Source: Bacteroidales bacterium (GTDB taxonomy: Bacteria; Bacteroidota; Bacteroidia; Bacteroidales; FEN-979). From it: a DNA stretch of 64,000 bases. This document shows, one piece after another, positions 27,300 to 36,557 of the stretch. The position numbers and the translations under genes were made by a program. The notes beneath the pieces were generated by a model that was not told where the DNA came from, ran no database searches, and worked only from the letters and a program-made list of their open reading frames with translations. The stretch covers positions 4,315 to 68,314 of the forward strand of contig JALNWG010000018.1 of assembly GCA_023231005.1 (NCBI GenBank). Reading direction: 5' to 3'. The number at the start of each line of letters is the position of its first letter. Within the stretch, counting starts at the first letter, position 1.

Positions 27300-28205
27300 A
27301 TGAAGACTCATTTTTACCCTCTTACTTTCTTGGTTGTTCTGTTACTTCTGTCCTTCGGATGTAAAAAGGATGAAAACCCCTCTCCCCCATCAATCTCGCT
27401 GCTTACAGGTACGGCATACACACCCGACAAATCGGTTATTCTGGTGGGAGGACGGATCTACTTTGGCATTCAGGCTTCGGATCCCTCGGCAAACATCACC
27501 AACCTGGTGATTAAAAAGATCATGCCCAATGGAACTGTCAAAGTGGTACTTGATTCGGGACTGAACTCAAGCGGATTCTCCGTAAATGAAACATTTTTTC
27601 AAAGTGTGGAAGAAGAAGCCAGGTGGACTTTTCAGGTAATGGATCGCAACCGTCAGTTTGCAACCACCTCCCTTACCCTCTTCAAAGATCCAAACTCTAC
27701 CTGGGGCGGCATCTTTGAATACCCAAACCTGATCATGGGATATCAAAACAATACCCAATATGGACAATTCTGTTGCCCTGCTACCGGTAAAATTTACAAT
27801 GTTGATTCCGCTAACCTCTATCCTGAACTAATTGATATCGTTACCTATTTTTATGTTGACGATAATATCCCCTCCCCTACTTTTTCCTCCCCGGGAGAAC
27901 TCGGCGGCGGAATCACCGAATATTATCCATCCATCGACTCATGGGCCACAAAACATTATACCAAATGGGATGTTAGCGTAGATACGGATCCTGTTCCGAT
28001 TTCTGCCTACAACGCCTGTCACAACGATAGTTTACTAATACTGGCTTACGACGACGTTTGGGGAAAGCGTAAATTCAAATGGGCTGATCCCGGAGATATC
28101 CTTCCATTTATGACAGCCGGTGGAAAAAAAGGATTGATCCGCGTAATTTCAGCAGATCATGATGCAGCCGGAAAAATTACTTTTTCAATGAAAATTCAAC
28201 AATAA
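27300..28205 (+). CDS. Lipoprotein of unknown function in the tungsten operon
   Basis: I do not recognise the family. The 301-residue protein has a clear lipoprotein signal (LLLSFGC, Cys21, followed by KKDEN and a Pro/Ser linker). The rest reads as a beta-sandwich (GTAYTPDKSVILVGGRIYFGIQASDPSANITNLVIKK, about 38-74, in several strands) with a later domain containing FCCPATGKIYNVDSANLYPELIDIVTYFYVDD-like text (about 157-188). An acidic lipid anchor sequence after Cys is compatible with surface exposure. It starts 19 bp after wtpA and precedes a T9SS cargo gene and a TonB receptor, so an accessory role in outer-membrane metal or oxyanion capture is a reasonable inference only. Confidence 0.6.
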   Translation: MKTHFYPLTFLVVLLLLSFGCKKDENPSPPSISLLTGTAYTPDKSVILVGGRIYFGIQASDPSANITNLVIKKIMPNGTVKVVLDSGLNSSGFSVNETFFQSVEEEARWTFQVMDRNRQFATTSLTLFKDPNSTWGGIFEYPNLIMGYQNNTQYGQFCCPATGKIYNVDSANLYPELIDIVTYFYVDDNIPSPTFSSPGELGGGITEYYPSIDSWATKHYTKWDVSVDTDPVPISAYNACHNDSLLILAYDDVWGKRKFKWADPGDILPFMTAGGKKGLIRVISADHDAAGKITFSMKIQQ

Positions 28206-28239
28206 AACCAATTTAAATTTAACCTAAAATCAAGTAACT

Positions 28240-29112
28240 ATGAAAAAATGTTTACTCGCAGTCTTTGCACTCCTTGTATTTGGAGTAGTTTCCGCCCAGG
28301 ATACCGTCACCGGATGGACTTTCCCTGTTAACTCCGGAGCAGATAGCCTGAATGCCGATCTGGGAACAGACCAGAATAAATCTTACGACATCCGTTTCCA
28401 ATGGGTTCTCACTCCCACCATCGATTCAACATTGAACACCATCATCTTCGTTGACGGCGCAACAAATTATGCAGCTGCAACCGCAGGATGGGACAACGGC
28501 GCTGATGCAAAATTTTGGTCTGCCAAGTTTAAAGCATCGGGATACACCAACTTCAAGGTGTCTTCAAAACAAAAAAGCGATTCAACCCTGGCAGGGCCCC
28601 GTGATTTTAAATTACAATGGAGACTCAGTACTACGTCTTATGAAGATGTGCCAAACAGCAATGTAACCCTGGCTGCCGACTGGACCACCGGTGTTGTTAC
28701 CGAGCTCCCGGTTCCCATTACCAATCAAGGAACCGGTTCTATTTTCATTCGCTGGATCATGAGTTCGAATACCGATGTAAAAGGAGGAATTGTAGCTGCC
28801 ACTGGAATTTCAGCGATCGACGACATTATCGTTACCGCTACTGCTCCTTCCGGACAAAATGAAATGGTTTATTCCAACCGGTTACAAATCTATCCGAATC
28901 CAAATAAAGGTAATTTCACCTTGCAATCGACAGAACCTTTAACTTCTCTTTCGGTATTCGATGCCAGTGGAAAAATGGTTTATAACCAGAAAACTTCAGG
29001 CACAACAAACCAAGCCATCGCCCTTCCAAATGCCAAACCAGGGATCTATTTCCTGAAAGTGATGTTTATGGATGATGAAAAAGTGTATTCAACCAGGATC
29101 ATTGTTGAATAA
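28240..29112 (+). CDS. Secreted protein with T9SS type A sorting domain
   Basis: This 290-residue protein has a signal peptide (1-20, ending VVSAQ), a beta-sandwich domain (about 21-205) without a family I can name, and a C-terminal T9SS type A sorting domain (about 214-290) with IYPNPNKGNFTL, SVFDASGKMVY and GIYFLKVMF motifs. It should be exported through the T9SS whose components lie in the first 18 kb of this window, and kept at the surface or released. Its place between a lipoprotein and a TonB receptor gene in the tungsten block suggests an extracellular partner of the receptor. Confidence 0.75.
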   Translation: MKKCLLAVFALLVFGVVSAQDTVTGWTFPVNSGADSLNADLGTDQNKSYDIRFQWVLTPTIDSTLNTIIFVDGATNYAAATAGWDNGADAKFWSAKFKASGYTNFKVSSKQKSDSTLAGPRDFKLQWRLSTTSYEDVPNSNVTLAADWTTGVVTELPVPITNQGTGSIFIRWIMSSNTDVKGGIVAATGISAIDDIIVTATAPSGQNEMVYSNRLQIYPNPNKGNFTLQSTEPLTSLSVFDASGKMVYNQKTSGTTNQAIALPNAKPGIYFLKVMFMDDEKVYSTRIIVE

Positions 29113-31462
29113 TTTTTCACTACCGGGAAAGAGAACCATCTGTTTAATGTTGGTTCTCTTTCCTTTTTCATGGCTGTATGCAGGAGGGGAAATCCATGGA
29201 AAAGTAACAGATTCTATAATGCACCGGCCTTTGGCTGGAGCTCATATCATCATTCGGGATTCAGGAAAGGGTGTTTATTCCAATTCCGATGGATCTTATT
29301 TTCTGACCAACCTGCCTGAAGGGAAGGTTAAACTTACGATCTCTTTTGTTGGGTATTATCAGGAATCACGCACCGTATTCGTTAAAACCGGCCATCAACA
29401 GATCCTCAATGTGTTTATGGTCCCGAAAATCGAGGAGGCAGCAGAGGTGGAGATCTCCGATCACCGCCCGGGCCGGGGATCACAGGAAGTACCAGTAAGG
29501 ATGGAGGTCATTACCTCCGGGAATATCTTTAATACACCAGGACAAAACATCACCTCAGTACTTGATTATATCCCGGGGGTAAATCTTTCAACCACCATGG
29601 GAATCTTTTCGAACAACACGGTGGTTTCTATGCGGGGCCTCAGTGGAACTGACCAGGGCCGAACCTTGGTGCTGCTCGATGATGTCCCCCTGAACAAAGC
29701 CGACCAGGGATCTGTTAACTGGAACCTCATCAACCGCGACAATGTAGATCGGATCGAAGTAACCAAAGGACCCGGCAATGCAAAGTACGGAAGCAGCGCC
29801 ATGGGAGGCGTGATCAACATCATCACCAAACGCCCAACCAGAATTATCTCCGGTACCGCCACACTTGATTACGGAACCTTCAACACGGCAGGATTCCGCT
29901 ATCAAATTGCCGGAAAACCAACCCATCTCGAAGAACAAAAAGGATTTTCATACGCCCTCAACGGATTTTACCGACGCAGCGACGGATACAATGCTGAGAT
30001 CCCTGAATATCTCGAAAAATACGACACCTTTTATGTTAACAATTACTTACGTGAAGCCAACCTCGGATTAAAAGCCGGTTATCAATTCGACCCTTTGAAC
30101 CAAGTCGAGGTCAGCGCCAATTTTTTCAACGACAAACGGGGAAGAGGAGTTGAAATTTATGAAGTGGATGGTGCCTATGAACGGCATAAAACCTGGCAAG
30201 CTTCCGTGAGATATCGCGGGGGAGCCGGTAAGGTACGCTGGAACTTGCTTGCCTATACTCAAAATGAACACTTCGAACGTTTAAACGAGGCTATGAAAGA
30301 GGCTGAGTATAGCCTCTATCTGGTCAAATCCAACCGCATCGACCAGGGAGCCCAACTCCATGTGCTGATTCCTGCCGGCAAACACCATCTCTTCACAACC
30401 GGATTTGATTATCAGGGAGGAAGCGTAGATGGCAACGATATCTACTATACCTCCACCGACTTGATTAACAACAAAGGGAAGATGAATACTTTTGCCCTTT
30501 TCCTTCAAGATGAGATGAAGTTTTTTGATGAACGACTTCAGATCAACCCCGGAATCCGCCTTAATATTGCCTTATTCCATGATGGTAGTTTTAACATCGA
30601 CAATCCCTCCTATGCCATCCAGTATTTGGTCGATTATCAGGATAGCCTCTTCCCCCATAAGGAATGGCTACAAGTTGATCCCAAGTTATCAATCCAATAT
30701 CGCTTTTCTCCTCAATCAAGGGTTTATGTAACCGTAGCCCAGGGATTCCGCGCTCCTAACCTGGATGATCTCTGCCGAAGCGGTAAAATCACCAATGGCT
30801 TTAAAGTGGCAAACCCTGGATTAAAACCCGAAATCCTCGATAATTTCGAGACGGGATTTGATCTTGTACTTTTTAAAAAACTACATCTCGCACCCAGCAT
30901 TTATTATTCCATCGGAAGAGACTTTATGTATAATGTCAGTACCGGCGATTCGGTTAATATGGGCTATAAACGCGCTCCCGTATTCATGAAGCAGAATATC
31001 AGCAAAGTGGAGATACTCGGATGCGAAGTGGAAATAGATATCAATCCATTCGATTGGCTTAGTCTCACAGCAAATTATACTTATAATCATTCTGTGATCA
31101 GCCATTTTGTTCCATACGATTCAACCGTTGACAAAGATTTGAACGGAAAATTCCTGACTGATGTCCCTACACACAAGGCTACAGCCGGAGCTACTTTTAC
31201 AAACAAAATTTTGAATGTTAATGTTTTATGGAAATACATCGGATCAAGATGGATCAACGATGAAAATGAAGTAGATCCTTATCTGTTGGTTGCAAAATAT
31301 CCAGCGTACAGTACCTTTGGTCTGCGTATCTGGCACACCTTTTTCAAACATCTCACTGCAGCCGTGAACATCGACAATGTTTTTGATGAAATTTATATCG
31401 ACGATCGGCTCCAGAGAAGCCCTGGAAGAATGATCACCGGAGAAATCACAATAAAATTTTGA
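29072..31462 (+). CDS. TonB-dependent outer membrane receptor
   Basis: A 796-residue TonB-dependent receptor. After the signal peptide comes a carboxypeptidase-regulatory-like domain (EIHGKVTDSIMHRPLAGAHIIIRDS, about 39-63, to about 120), typical of Bacteroidetes receptors, then a plug domain with YIPGVNLSTTMG (about 167-178), SMRGLSGTDQGRTLVLLDDVPLN (about 186-208 in two parts) and GPGNAKYGSSAMGGVINI (about 232-249). The barrel ends in a typical aromatic-poor strand GEITIKF. The product is smaller than SusC and has no SusD next to it, so it resembles small-ligand receptors. Start is uncertain: ATG 29072 overlaps the previous gene by 41 bp; TTG at 29102/29105 or ATG 29147 also give a signal peptide. 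The tungsten context suggests tungstate, molybdate or a complexed form as substrate. Confidence 0.85.
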   Translation: MMKKCIQPGSLLNNFSLPGKRTICLMLVLFPFSWLYAGGEIHGKVTDSIMHRPLAGAHIIIRDSGKGVYSNSDGSYFLTNLPEGKVKLTISFVGYYQESRTVFVKTGHQQILNVFMVPKIEEAAEVEISDHRPGRGSQEVPVRMEVITSGNIFNTPGQNITSVLDYIPGVNLSTTMGIFSNNTVVSMRGLSGTDQGRTLVLLDDVPLNKADQGSVNWNLINRDNVDRIEVTKGPGNAKYGSSAMGGVINIITKRPTRIISGTATLDYGTFNTAGFRYQIAGKPTHLEEQKGFSYALNGFYRRSDGYNAEIPEYLEKYDTFYVNNYLREANLGLKAGYQFDPLNQVEVSANFFNDKRGRGVEIYEVDGAYERHKTWQASVRYRGGAGKVRWNLLAYTQNEHFERLNEAMKEAEYSLYLVKSNRIDQGAQLHVLIPAGKHHLFTTGFDYQGGSVDGNDIYYTSTDLINNKGKMNTFALFLQDEMKFFDERLQINPGIRLNIALFHDGSFNIDNPSYAIQYLVDYQDSLFPHKEWLQVDPKLSIQYRFSPQSRVYVTVAQGFRAPNLDDLCRSGKITNGFKVANPGLKPEILDNFETGFDLVLFKKLHLAPSIYYSIGRDFMYNVSTGDSVNMGYKRAPVFMKQNISKVEILGCEVEIDINPFDWLSLTANYTYNHSVISHFVPYDSTVDKDLNGKFLTDVPTHKATAGATFTNKILNVNVLWKYIGSRWINDENEVDPYLLVAKYPAYSTFGLRIWHTFFKHLTAAVNIDNVFDEIYIDDRLQRSPGRMITGEITIKF

Positions 31463-31486
31463 AAATCTAATTAACAACAACAAACC

Positions 31487-32569
31487 ATGAAAAAAATCAC
31501 TCCCTTTTTAGTATTCATGTTACTTTTACAAACACTCTTTGGACAACAAAAACAAAAAACAGTGAACACAACCACCCTTCCTGAAATTGAACCGAGGATC
31601 ATTCCAGACAAATCAGATAAGAACAACAACTTTTATGATAACGAAGAAAGCTATGCACTTCCGGTAAAAGATCTGTACATAGAAGGTGAAATTGAAAATC
31701 CCGGAAAAGTAGACTTCTCTAAGCTGCCAAAGCACACCGTCATCGTTAAGGAAACGCTGTTATCCGGAGATACTTCAAACCGGTTTGTGGGAGCCTATCG
31801 CTATGATGGATATTCATTGTTCGATATTTTATGCAACCGTGTATTAAAGAAAAAGAATGTTACCGAATTCCGCCCGATCATCGACTTATATGTAGTGATC
31901 GAAAATGAAAAAGGTGAAAAAGTAGTGATGAGCTGGGGAGAAATCTACTATCCCAATTTCCTTCACAATTCCATCATTGCTACCACCGTGATGCGTATTG
32001 TCCCCAGTAAAACCAAAGATCTCTGGCCGTTGCCGACCCAAAGCAAACTTATCCTGGCCAACGACCTGATTACCGAACGCAACATCTCCAGCCCGGTAAA
32101 AATTACCGTTTGTTCTTACTCACGCGCCTATAAAGTGGTAAAGGATATGTCGCCGCTGTTCTCTGAAGAGGTGAAGGTTATAAATGGGGAAAAATCACTC
32201 GAAGCGATGACAGTGATCCCTGCCGGACTTCAAAAAGAGACCCTTCACACAGTATTTTATGGCAAAGGGCGCGGGATTCACAGCACCCAACCTTTTACAG
32301 GTGTTTATCTGAAAAATTATCTTGCATCCAAAATAAAAGTTGACCGGAACAGCCTTCAAAAAGGGTTGGTCATCCTTGCTGGAATCGACGGATACCGCTC
32401 GGTTTATACGCTGAGTGAGATCATGAACCGGAATGACCAGGCAGAAATTCTCATCGTTCCCTGTCCGGAAGATCAGAATGGTGGAAAATTCAGAATTTTC
32501 CCTTCCTGCGATTTCTTCTCCGATCGCGCTGTGAAGGGTCTTTCGGAAATCAGGATAGAAATGAAATAA
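31487..32569 (+). CDS. Periplasmic protein resembling two tandem molybdopterin-oxidoreductase (sulfite oxidase) folds
   Basis: This 360-residue protein has a signal peptide (1-20, ending LFGQ). Residues about 64-205 (LYIEGEIENPGKVDF, LPKHTVIVKE, FVGAYRYDGYSLFDIL, LYVVIENEKGEKVVMSWGEI) follow the strand pattern of the oxidoreductase molybdopterin-binding fold: gamma-turn start, G-x-x-L-x-D-L loop, then a V-x-x-x-D/E-G-x-x-x-x-x-S-x-x-E-I hairpin. Residues about 240-355 repeat it (GRGIHSTQPFTGVYLKNYL, GLVILAGIDGYRSVYTLSEI). The cysteine that ligates Mo in sulfite oxidases is not evident in either copy, so a binding rather than catalytic role seems likelier. It precedes wtpB by 15 bp. Assignment is by eye and modest. 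Confidence 0.5.
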   Translation: MKKITPFLVFMLLLQTLFGQQKQKTVNTTTLPEIEPRIIPDKSDKNNNFYDNEESYALPVKDLYIEGEIENPGKVDFSKLPKHTVIVKETLLSGDTSNRFVGAYRYDGYSLFDILCNRVLKKKNVTEFRPIIDLYVVIENEKGEKVVMSWGEIYYPNFLHNSIIATTVMRIVPSKTKDLWPLPTQSKLILANDLITERNISSPVKITVCSYSRAYKVVKDMSPLFSEEVKVINGEKSLEAMTVIPAGLQKETLHTVFYGKGRGIHSTQPFTGVYLKNYLASKIKVDRNSLQKGLVILAGIDGYRSVYTLSEIMNRNDQAEILIVPCPEDQNGGKFRIFPSCDFFSDRAVKGLSEIRIEMK

Positions 32570-32584
32570 CGAAATAGAGAAATT

Positions 32585-33367
32585 TTGAAACGTCTACCAA
32601 CCATACAACTTATTTTTATTCTTCTAGGAGGGTTGGTATTGCTGTTCATTGTGGCACCATTGCTTGGGATGGCTTTGAAAACCACACCACATCAGATCTT
32701 TGAAACAGCCGGGGAAGAGGAAGTCCGCCAGAGTATCTGGCTCACAATTGTGACTTCATTTTCCGGAACGGTGTTCTTTTCTGTGGCAGCTATTCCGTTA
32801 GCCTATCTGTTGGCAAGGAAAAATTTTCCCTTGAAAAAGTTAGTTTCCGGTATCATCGACCTGCCCGTAGTGATCCCGCACTCCGCTGCCGGAATTGCAT
32901 TGCTGGGATTTGTATCGCGCGATTCCGCCCTTGGGCAAATGGGATCGCTGGTAGGACTGAATTTTGTAGGACATCCGGCCGGAATTTCCATTGCCATGGC
33001 TTTTGTCAGCATCCCCTATCTGATCAATGCTGCACGCGATGGCTTTGCCGGAGTACCTGAACGATTGGAAAAAGCTGCCCTTACCTTAGGAGCATCGCCC
33101 CTTCGGGTTTTTTTTACCATTACCCTCCCATTGGCCTGGCGAAACATCGTTTCTGGCCTCATCATGATGTTTGCCCGTGGAATGAGTGAATTCGGAGCTG
33201 TTATTGTGGTTGCTTATCACCCCATGATTACTCCGGTTTTGATTTATGAACGGTTTGGAGCTTTCGGATTAAAATATGCACGACCTGTTTCCGTCCTTTT
33301 CATCGCGATCTCACTGGTTCTGTTCATTACTTTACGATGGCTGGCGAAAGAAAAGGAAGAAAAATAG
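32585..33367 (+). CDS. wtpB: Tungstate/molybdate ABC transporter permease
   Basis: A 260-residue inner membrane permease with six predicted helices starting near residues 9, 50, 88, 130, 180 and 235. The EAA loop that docks the ATPase is visible as EKAALTLGASPLRVFFTITLPLAWR (about 160-184 in two parts), followed by ARGMSEFGAVIVV (about 197-209), as in WtpB/ModB. The start is TTG at 32585; the next Met lies inside the second helix, so TTG is preferred. It lies 15 bp after the periplasmic protein and 27 bp before wtpC. Confidence 0.92.
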   Translation: MKRLPTIQLIFILLGGLVLLFIVAPLLGMALKTTPHQIFETAGEEEVRQSIWLTIVTSFSGTVFFSVAAIPLAYLLARKNFPLKKLVSGIIDLPVVIPHSAAGIALLGFVSRDSALGQMGSLVGLNFVGHPAGISIAMAFVSIPYLINAARDGFAGVPERLEKAALTLGASPLRVFFTITLPLAWRNIVSGLIMMFARGMSEFGAVIVVAYHPMITPVLIYERFGAFGLKYARPVSVLFIAISLVLFITLRWLAKEKEEK

Positions 33368-33394
33368 CCAAATGGTGAAATTGATTTTGGAGAA

Positions 33395-34447
33395 ATGTTA
33401 GAAATAAAAGATATTTCGAAAAAGTTTCCGGATTTTGAGTTGAATGGAATTTCATTCCGCGTTGCGAAGGGAGATTATTTTATTCTGCTTGGAGAGTCGG
33501 GGGCCGGAAAATCAATGATCCTGGAAACAATTGCCGGGCTGGTCCGTCCCGATTCAGGAGAAATCTGGTTGGACGGAAAAGAGATAAGCCATACAAAGAT
33601 CCAGGAGCGGAAAATCGGACTGGTGTTTCAGGATCATGCAGTTTTTCCCCACTTAACCGTGATGGAAAATATAGCTTTTGCCTTGCATGCTCAAGGATTA
33701 TCCCGAGAAGAAAAGCGCCTCAGAGTGAAGGAAATCGCCCGGTTGTTGGGCATTTCCGGATTGCTCCACCGCAGTCCGACAAGTCTTTCCGGAGGCGAGT
33801 TGCAACGGGTAGCGCTGGGCCGCACTTTAATTCAGAAGCCAAGGGTTCTTTTGTTAGATGAACCGCTTGCTTCACTCGATATCCAGCTGAAGCGTGATTT
33901 ACGAAGACTCCTCCGTTCCATTCACCAGGAAGGACAAACCATCATTCATGTAACCCACGATTATGAAGAAGCCCTCGCTCTGGGTACAAATATTGCCGTA
34001 ATCCATAAAGGACAGGTCATTCAGACAGGGACACCGGAAGCAGTGTTTACCCATCCGAAGTCAGAATTTGTCGCCCATTTCGTTGGGGTTAAAAACTTTT
34101 TCAGCGTTCATCTTGAAATCAGAGATCAAATTACTTTCGCTATAACAAACAACAATATACCCATTCGTATCGTTTCCGAATCAATCAATGAAGATGCTTT
34201 TATTCTGATTCGGGGTGAAGATATCCTGGTTTCGAATACACCGGTAGAAACCAGCGCCACCAATAACTTCCCAGGAAAAATAGTCGAAATTGTTCCCGGG
34301 GTACAGGGGGTGAATTTAACCGTGAACATTGGAATTGAAATGCATGCCCTCATAACCCGCGAATCGGTGGAAAAATTAAATTTGAAGGCCGGTGGAAAAT
34401 GCTGGATTCATTTCAAAGCAACAGCGGTAAAAATGATAGCGAAATAG
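33395..34447 (+). CDS. wtpC: Tungstate/molybdate ABC transporter ATP-binding protein
   Basis: This 350-residue protein has all ATPase motifs: Walker A GESGAGKS (about 33-40), Q-loop FQDHAVFPHLTV (about 79-90), signature LSGGELQR (about 130-137), Walker B VLLLDEPLASLD (about 150-161) and the switch His in IIHVTHDYEEA (about 184-194). A C-terminal TOBE/MOP-like domain (about 285-350) probably binds oxyanion for regulation, as in ModC/WtpC. It energises uptake through WtpB with WtpA as the receptor. moeA follows after 10 bp. Confidence 0.93.
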   Translation: MLEIKDISKKFPDFELNGISFRVAKGDYFILLGESGAGKSMILETIAGLVRPDSGEIWLDGKEISHTKIQERKIGLVFQDHAVFPHLTVMENIAFALHAQGLSREEKRLRVKEIARLLGISGLLHRSPTSLSGGELQRVALGRTLIQKPRVLLLDEPLASLDIQLKRDLRRLLRSIHQEGQTIIHVTHDYEEALALGTNIAVIHKGQVIQTGTPEAVFTHPKSEFVAHFVGVKNFFSVHLEIRDQITFAITNNNIPIRIVSESINEDAFILIRGEDILVSNTPVETSATNNFPGKIVEIVPGVQGVNLTVNIGIEMHALITRESVEKLNLKAGGKCWIHFKATAVKMIAK

Positions 34448-34457
34448 CGGAATTTTT

Positions 34458-35657
34458 ATGATAAAATTTGAAGAAGCCTTAAATATTGTATTAAAGGAAG
34501 CTGTCACGTTAGGAACCGAGCGTGTTGAACTGATCAAATCAACCGGAAGGGTTCTGGCAGAGGATATTTTTTCGGACCTCGATATGCCTCCTTTTGACAA
34601 ATCGGCAATGGATGGATATGCCTGCCGGGCGAAAGATTTACAATCCAATTTAGTCGAAGGAGTCGTTCCTATAACCCTGCAGATGATAGAAACCATCCCG
34701 GCTGGTAAAATTCCCGAAAAGACGATCAATGCTGGTCAGTGCTCAAAAATCATGACCGGGGCCATGCTTCCGGAAGGGGCTGATCACGTGGTGATGGTCG
34801 AGGACACAGAACCAGTTGACGAACAACATATCCGGATCACCAATGCCCTTAAAGGCCCGAATATCTGCCGGAAGGCCGAAGATATAAAAAATGGGGATCT
34901 GGTTATCAGAAAAGGAGAAATCCTTACCCCTGCACACATCGCTGTATTGGCGGCCGTGGGTGCAGTAAATCCCCGGGTAACAACCCTTCCCAGGGTGGGG
35001 ATCATTTCTACCGGAGATGAATTGGTGGAACCAGATTTTAAACCGCAACGATCCCAGATCCGAAACTCCAACGCCTGGCAAATTATGGCTCAGGCTTTTC
35101 AGGTCCCGGTAAATCCATACTACCTCGGCATCGCCAACGATAATGCAATGTCCCTTAGGGAAATAATCGAAAAAGCGCTGGAAGAAAGTGATGTGGTATT
35201 GCTAACCGGCGGCGTGTCGATGGGTGATTTCGATTATGTACCGGAAATCCTGAATCAAGCAGGTGTGAATATCCTTTTTAAAAGTATCGCCATTCAACCC
35301 GGAAAACCCACCCTCTTTGGCCGTAAAAAAAATCAGTTTCTCTTTGGACTCCCCGGAAACCCGGTCTCCTCTTTTGTTCTTTTCGAAATGCTCGTAAAAC
35401 CATTCCTGCTGCGACTCATGGGAAGTACCGCCATCCCACCAACGTTGGAAATGACCATGGGCCTTGATTTTTCAAAAAAAAATTCGGTCAGAAAATTCAT
35501 GATGCCGGTAATCATCAAAGGAGGACAAGTGTTTCCCATCGAATATCACGGATCGGCACACATCAATGCATACACTTCAGCCAACGGAATTCTGATAATG
35601 GAGATCGGAACCACAGAAATCAAAAAAGGGGAAAAAGTTCATGTACGACCACTTTAA
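34458..35657 (+). CDS. moeA: Molybdopterin molybdotransferase
   Basis: MoeA inserts Mo (or W) into adenylylated molybdopterin. The 399-residue protein has the four-domain layout: PFDKSAMDGYA (about 43-53), TGAMLPEGADHVVMVED (about 100-116), the MoCF-like domain with IISTGDELVEP (about 182-192), LLTGGVSMGDFDYVPE (about 247-262) and GLPGNPVSSFVLF (about 296-308), and a C-terminal beta-barrel. Archaea with tungsten enzymes carry dedicated MoeA copies for W; the position after wtpABC next to an AOR suggests the same, by inference. Its last 17 bp overlap moaA. Confidence 0.95.
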   Translation: MIKFEEALNIVLKEAVTLGTERVELIKSTGRVLAEDIFSDLDMPPFDKSAMDGYACRAKDLQSNLVEGVVPITLQMIETIPAGKIPEKTINAGQCSKIMTGAMLPEGADHVVMVEDTEPVDEQHIRITNALKGPNICRKAEDIKNGDLVIRKGEILTPAHIAVLAAVGAVNPRVTTLPRVGIISTGDELVEPDFKPQRSQIRNSNAWQIMAQAFQVPVNPYYLGIANDNAMSLREIIEKALEESDVVLLTGGVSMGDFDYVPEILNQAGVNILFKSIAIQPGKPTLFGRKKNQFLFGLPGNPVSSFVLFEMLVKPFLLRLMGSTAIPPTLEMTMGLDFSKKNSVRKFMMPVIIKGGQVFPIEYHGSAHINAYTSANGILIMEIGTTEIKKGEKVHVRPL

Positions 35658-36441
35658 CCGAAAGATTGACTACCTCCGGGTTTCAGTTACCGACCGGTGC
35701 AACCTTCGATGTACATATTGTATGCCCGCCTCCGGAGTTAAGCTCCTGTCGCACCACGACATTCTTTCTTTTGAAGAAATCCTGGAGGTAATCCAGAAAT
35801 CGGTCGACCTGGGGATCACCAAAATCCGACTTACCGGAGGGGAACCCCTGGTCCGTAAGGGAATATTGTCGCTGGTGGAAAACATTGCAAAAACAAAAGG
35901 AATCCTCGACCTTGGATTAACAACCAATGGAATATTGCTTTCCGATTTTGCCCCGGACCTTGCCAAAGCAGGCCTTCGGCGGATCAATATCAGTCTGGAT
36001 ACCCTGGATCCTGAAAAATTTAAACTTCTTACCCGCGGAGGGGAACTTCACAAAGTGTTGGAAGGAATTGAATCAGCGAAAATTTCCGGCCTCTCCCCAA
36101 TCAAAATTAATTGTGTCGTCCGCCAGTCTTCAGATGAACCCGATGCCCAGGCAGTCAGGGAATTTTGCCGTATCCATGGACTGGAAGCGCGGTTTATTCA
36201 TGAAATGAGCCTGGCAGATGGACGTTTTACCATCGTAGAAAACGGTCATGGCGGCGATTGCAGGCATTGTAACCGGTTGCGGTTAACCGCCAACGGGATG
36301 ATCCGCCCATGCCTGTTCAACGACATGGAATTCAGCATCCGGAAACTTGGCATCAAACAAGCCCTTGAAAATGCAATTTCACAAAAACCCAATCAGGGAA
36401 CCATCGCTATGTCGGGACAATTTCATAATATTGGAGGATAA
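35641..36441 (+). CDS. moaA: GTP 3',8-cyclase, short form
   Basis: This radical SAM enzyme starts molybdopterin synthesis from GTP. Residues 20-27 carry the Cx3Cx2C motif (DRCNLRCTYC) for the SAM cluster, LTGGEPLVRKG (about 63-73) binds SAM, and the C-terminal GTP-binding cluster is Cys207-x2-Cys210-x13-Cys224. The chain ends with Gly-Gly, needed for catalysis in the family. At 266 residues it is about 60 shorter than standard MoaA; the missing part lies between INCVVRQ and the C-terminal cluster. The key motifs survive, so I call it functional and compact rather than broken. Confidence 0.9.
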   Translation: MYDHFNRKIDYLRVSVTDRCNLRCTYCMPASGVKLLSHHDILSFEEILEVIQKSVDLGITKIRLTGGEPLVRKGILSLVENIAKTKGILDLGLTTNGILLSDFAPDLAKAGLRRINISLDTLDPEKFKLLTRGGELHKVLEGIESAKISGLSPIKINCVVRQSSDEPDAQAVREFCRIHGLEARFIHEMSLADGRFTIVENGHGGDCRHCNRLRLTANGMIRPCLFNDMEFSIRKLGIKQALENAISQKPNQGTIAMSGQFHNIGG

Positions 36442-36490
36442 ATAGATTTGCGATTTCAAATTTTACTTTATTCTTTGTAAAAAAAATCGA

Positions 36491-36553
36491 AATTTTTAAT
36501 TTTTAATTTTTAATTTTTAATTCCTAATTCTTAATTCCTAATTCCTAATTCTA
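36491..36553. repeat. Heptamer array, 9 units, upstream of moaC
   Basis: Nine consecutive 7-bp units: four AATTTTT, then AATTCCT, AATTCTT, AATTCCT, AATTCCT and AATTCTA. The array ends 4 bp before the moaC ATG at 36558, so it forms the immediate 5' leader. Confidence 0.85.
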
Positions 36554-36557
36554 AATC

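Noticed and set aside
35641..36441. moaA as a truncated pseudogene
   Set aside because: Both cluster motifs and the terminal Gly-Gly are intact and the frame is open, so a compact functional form is likelier.
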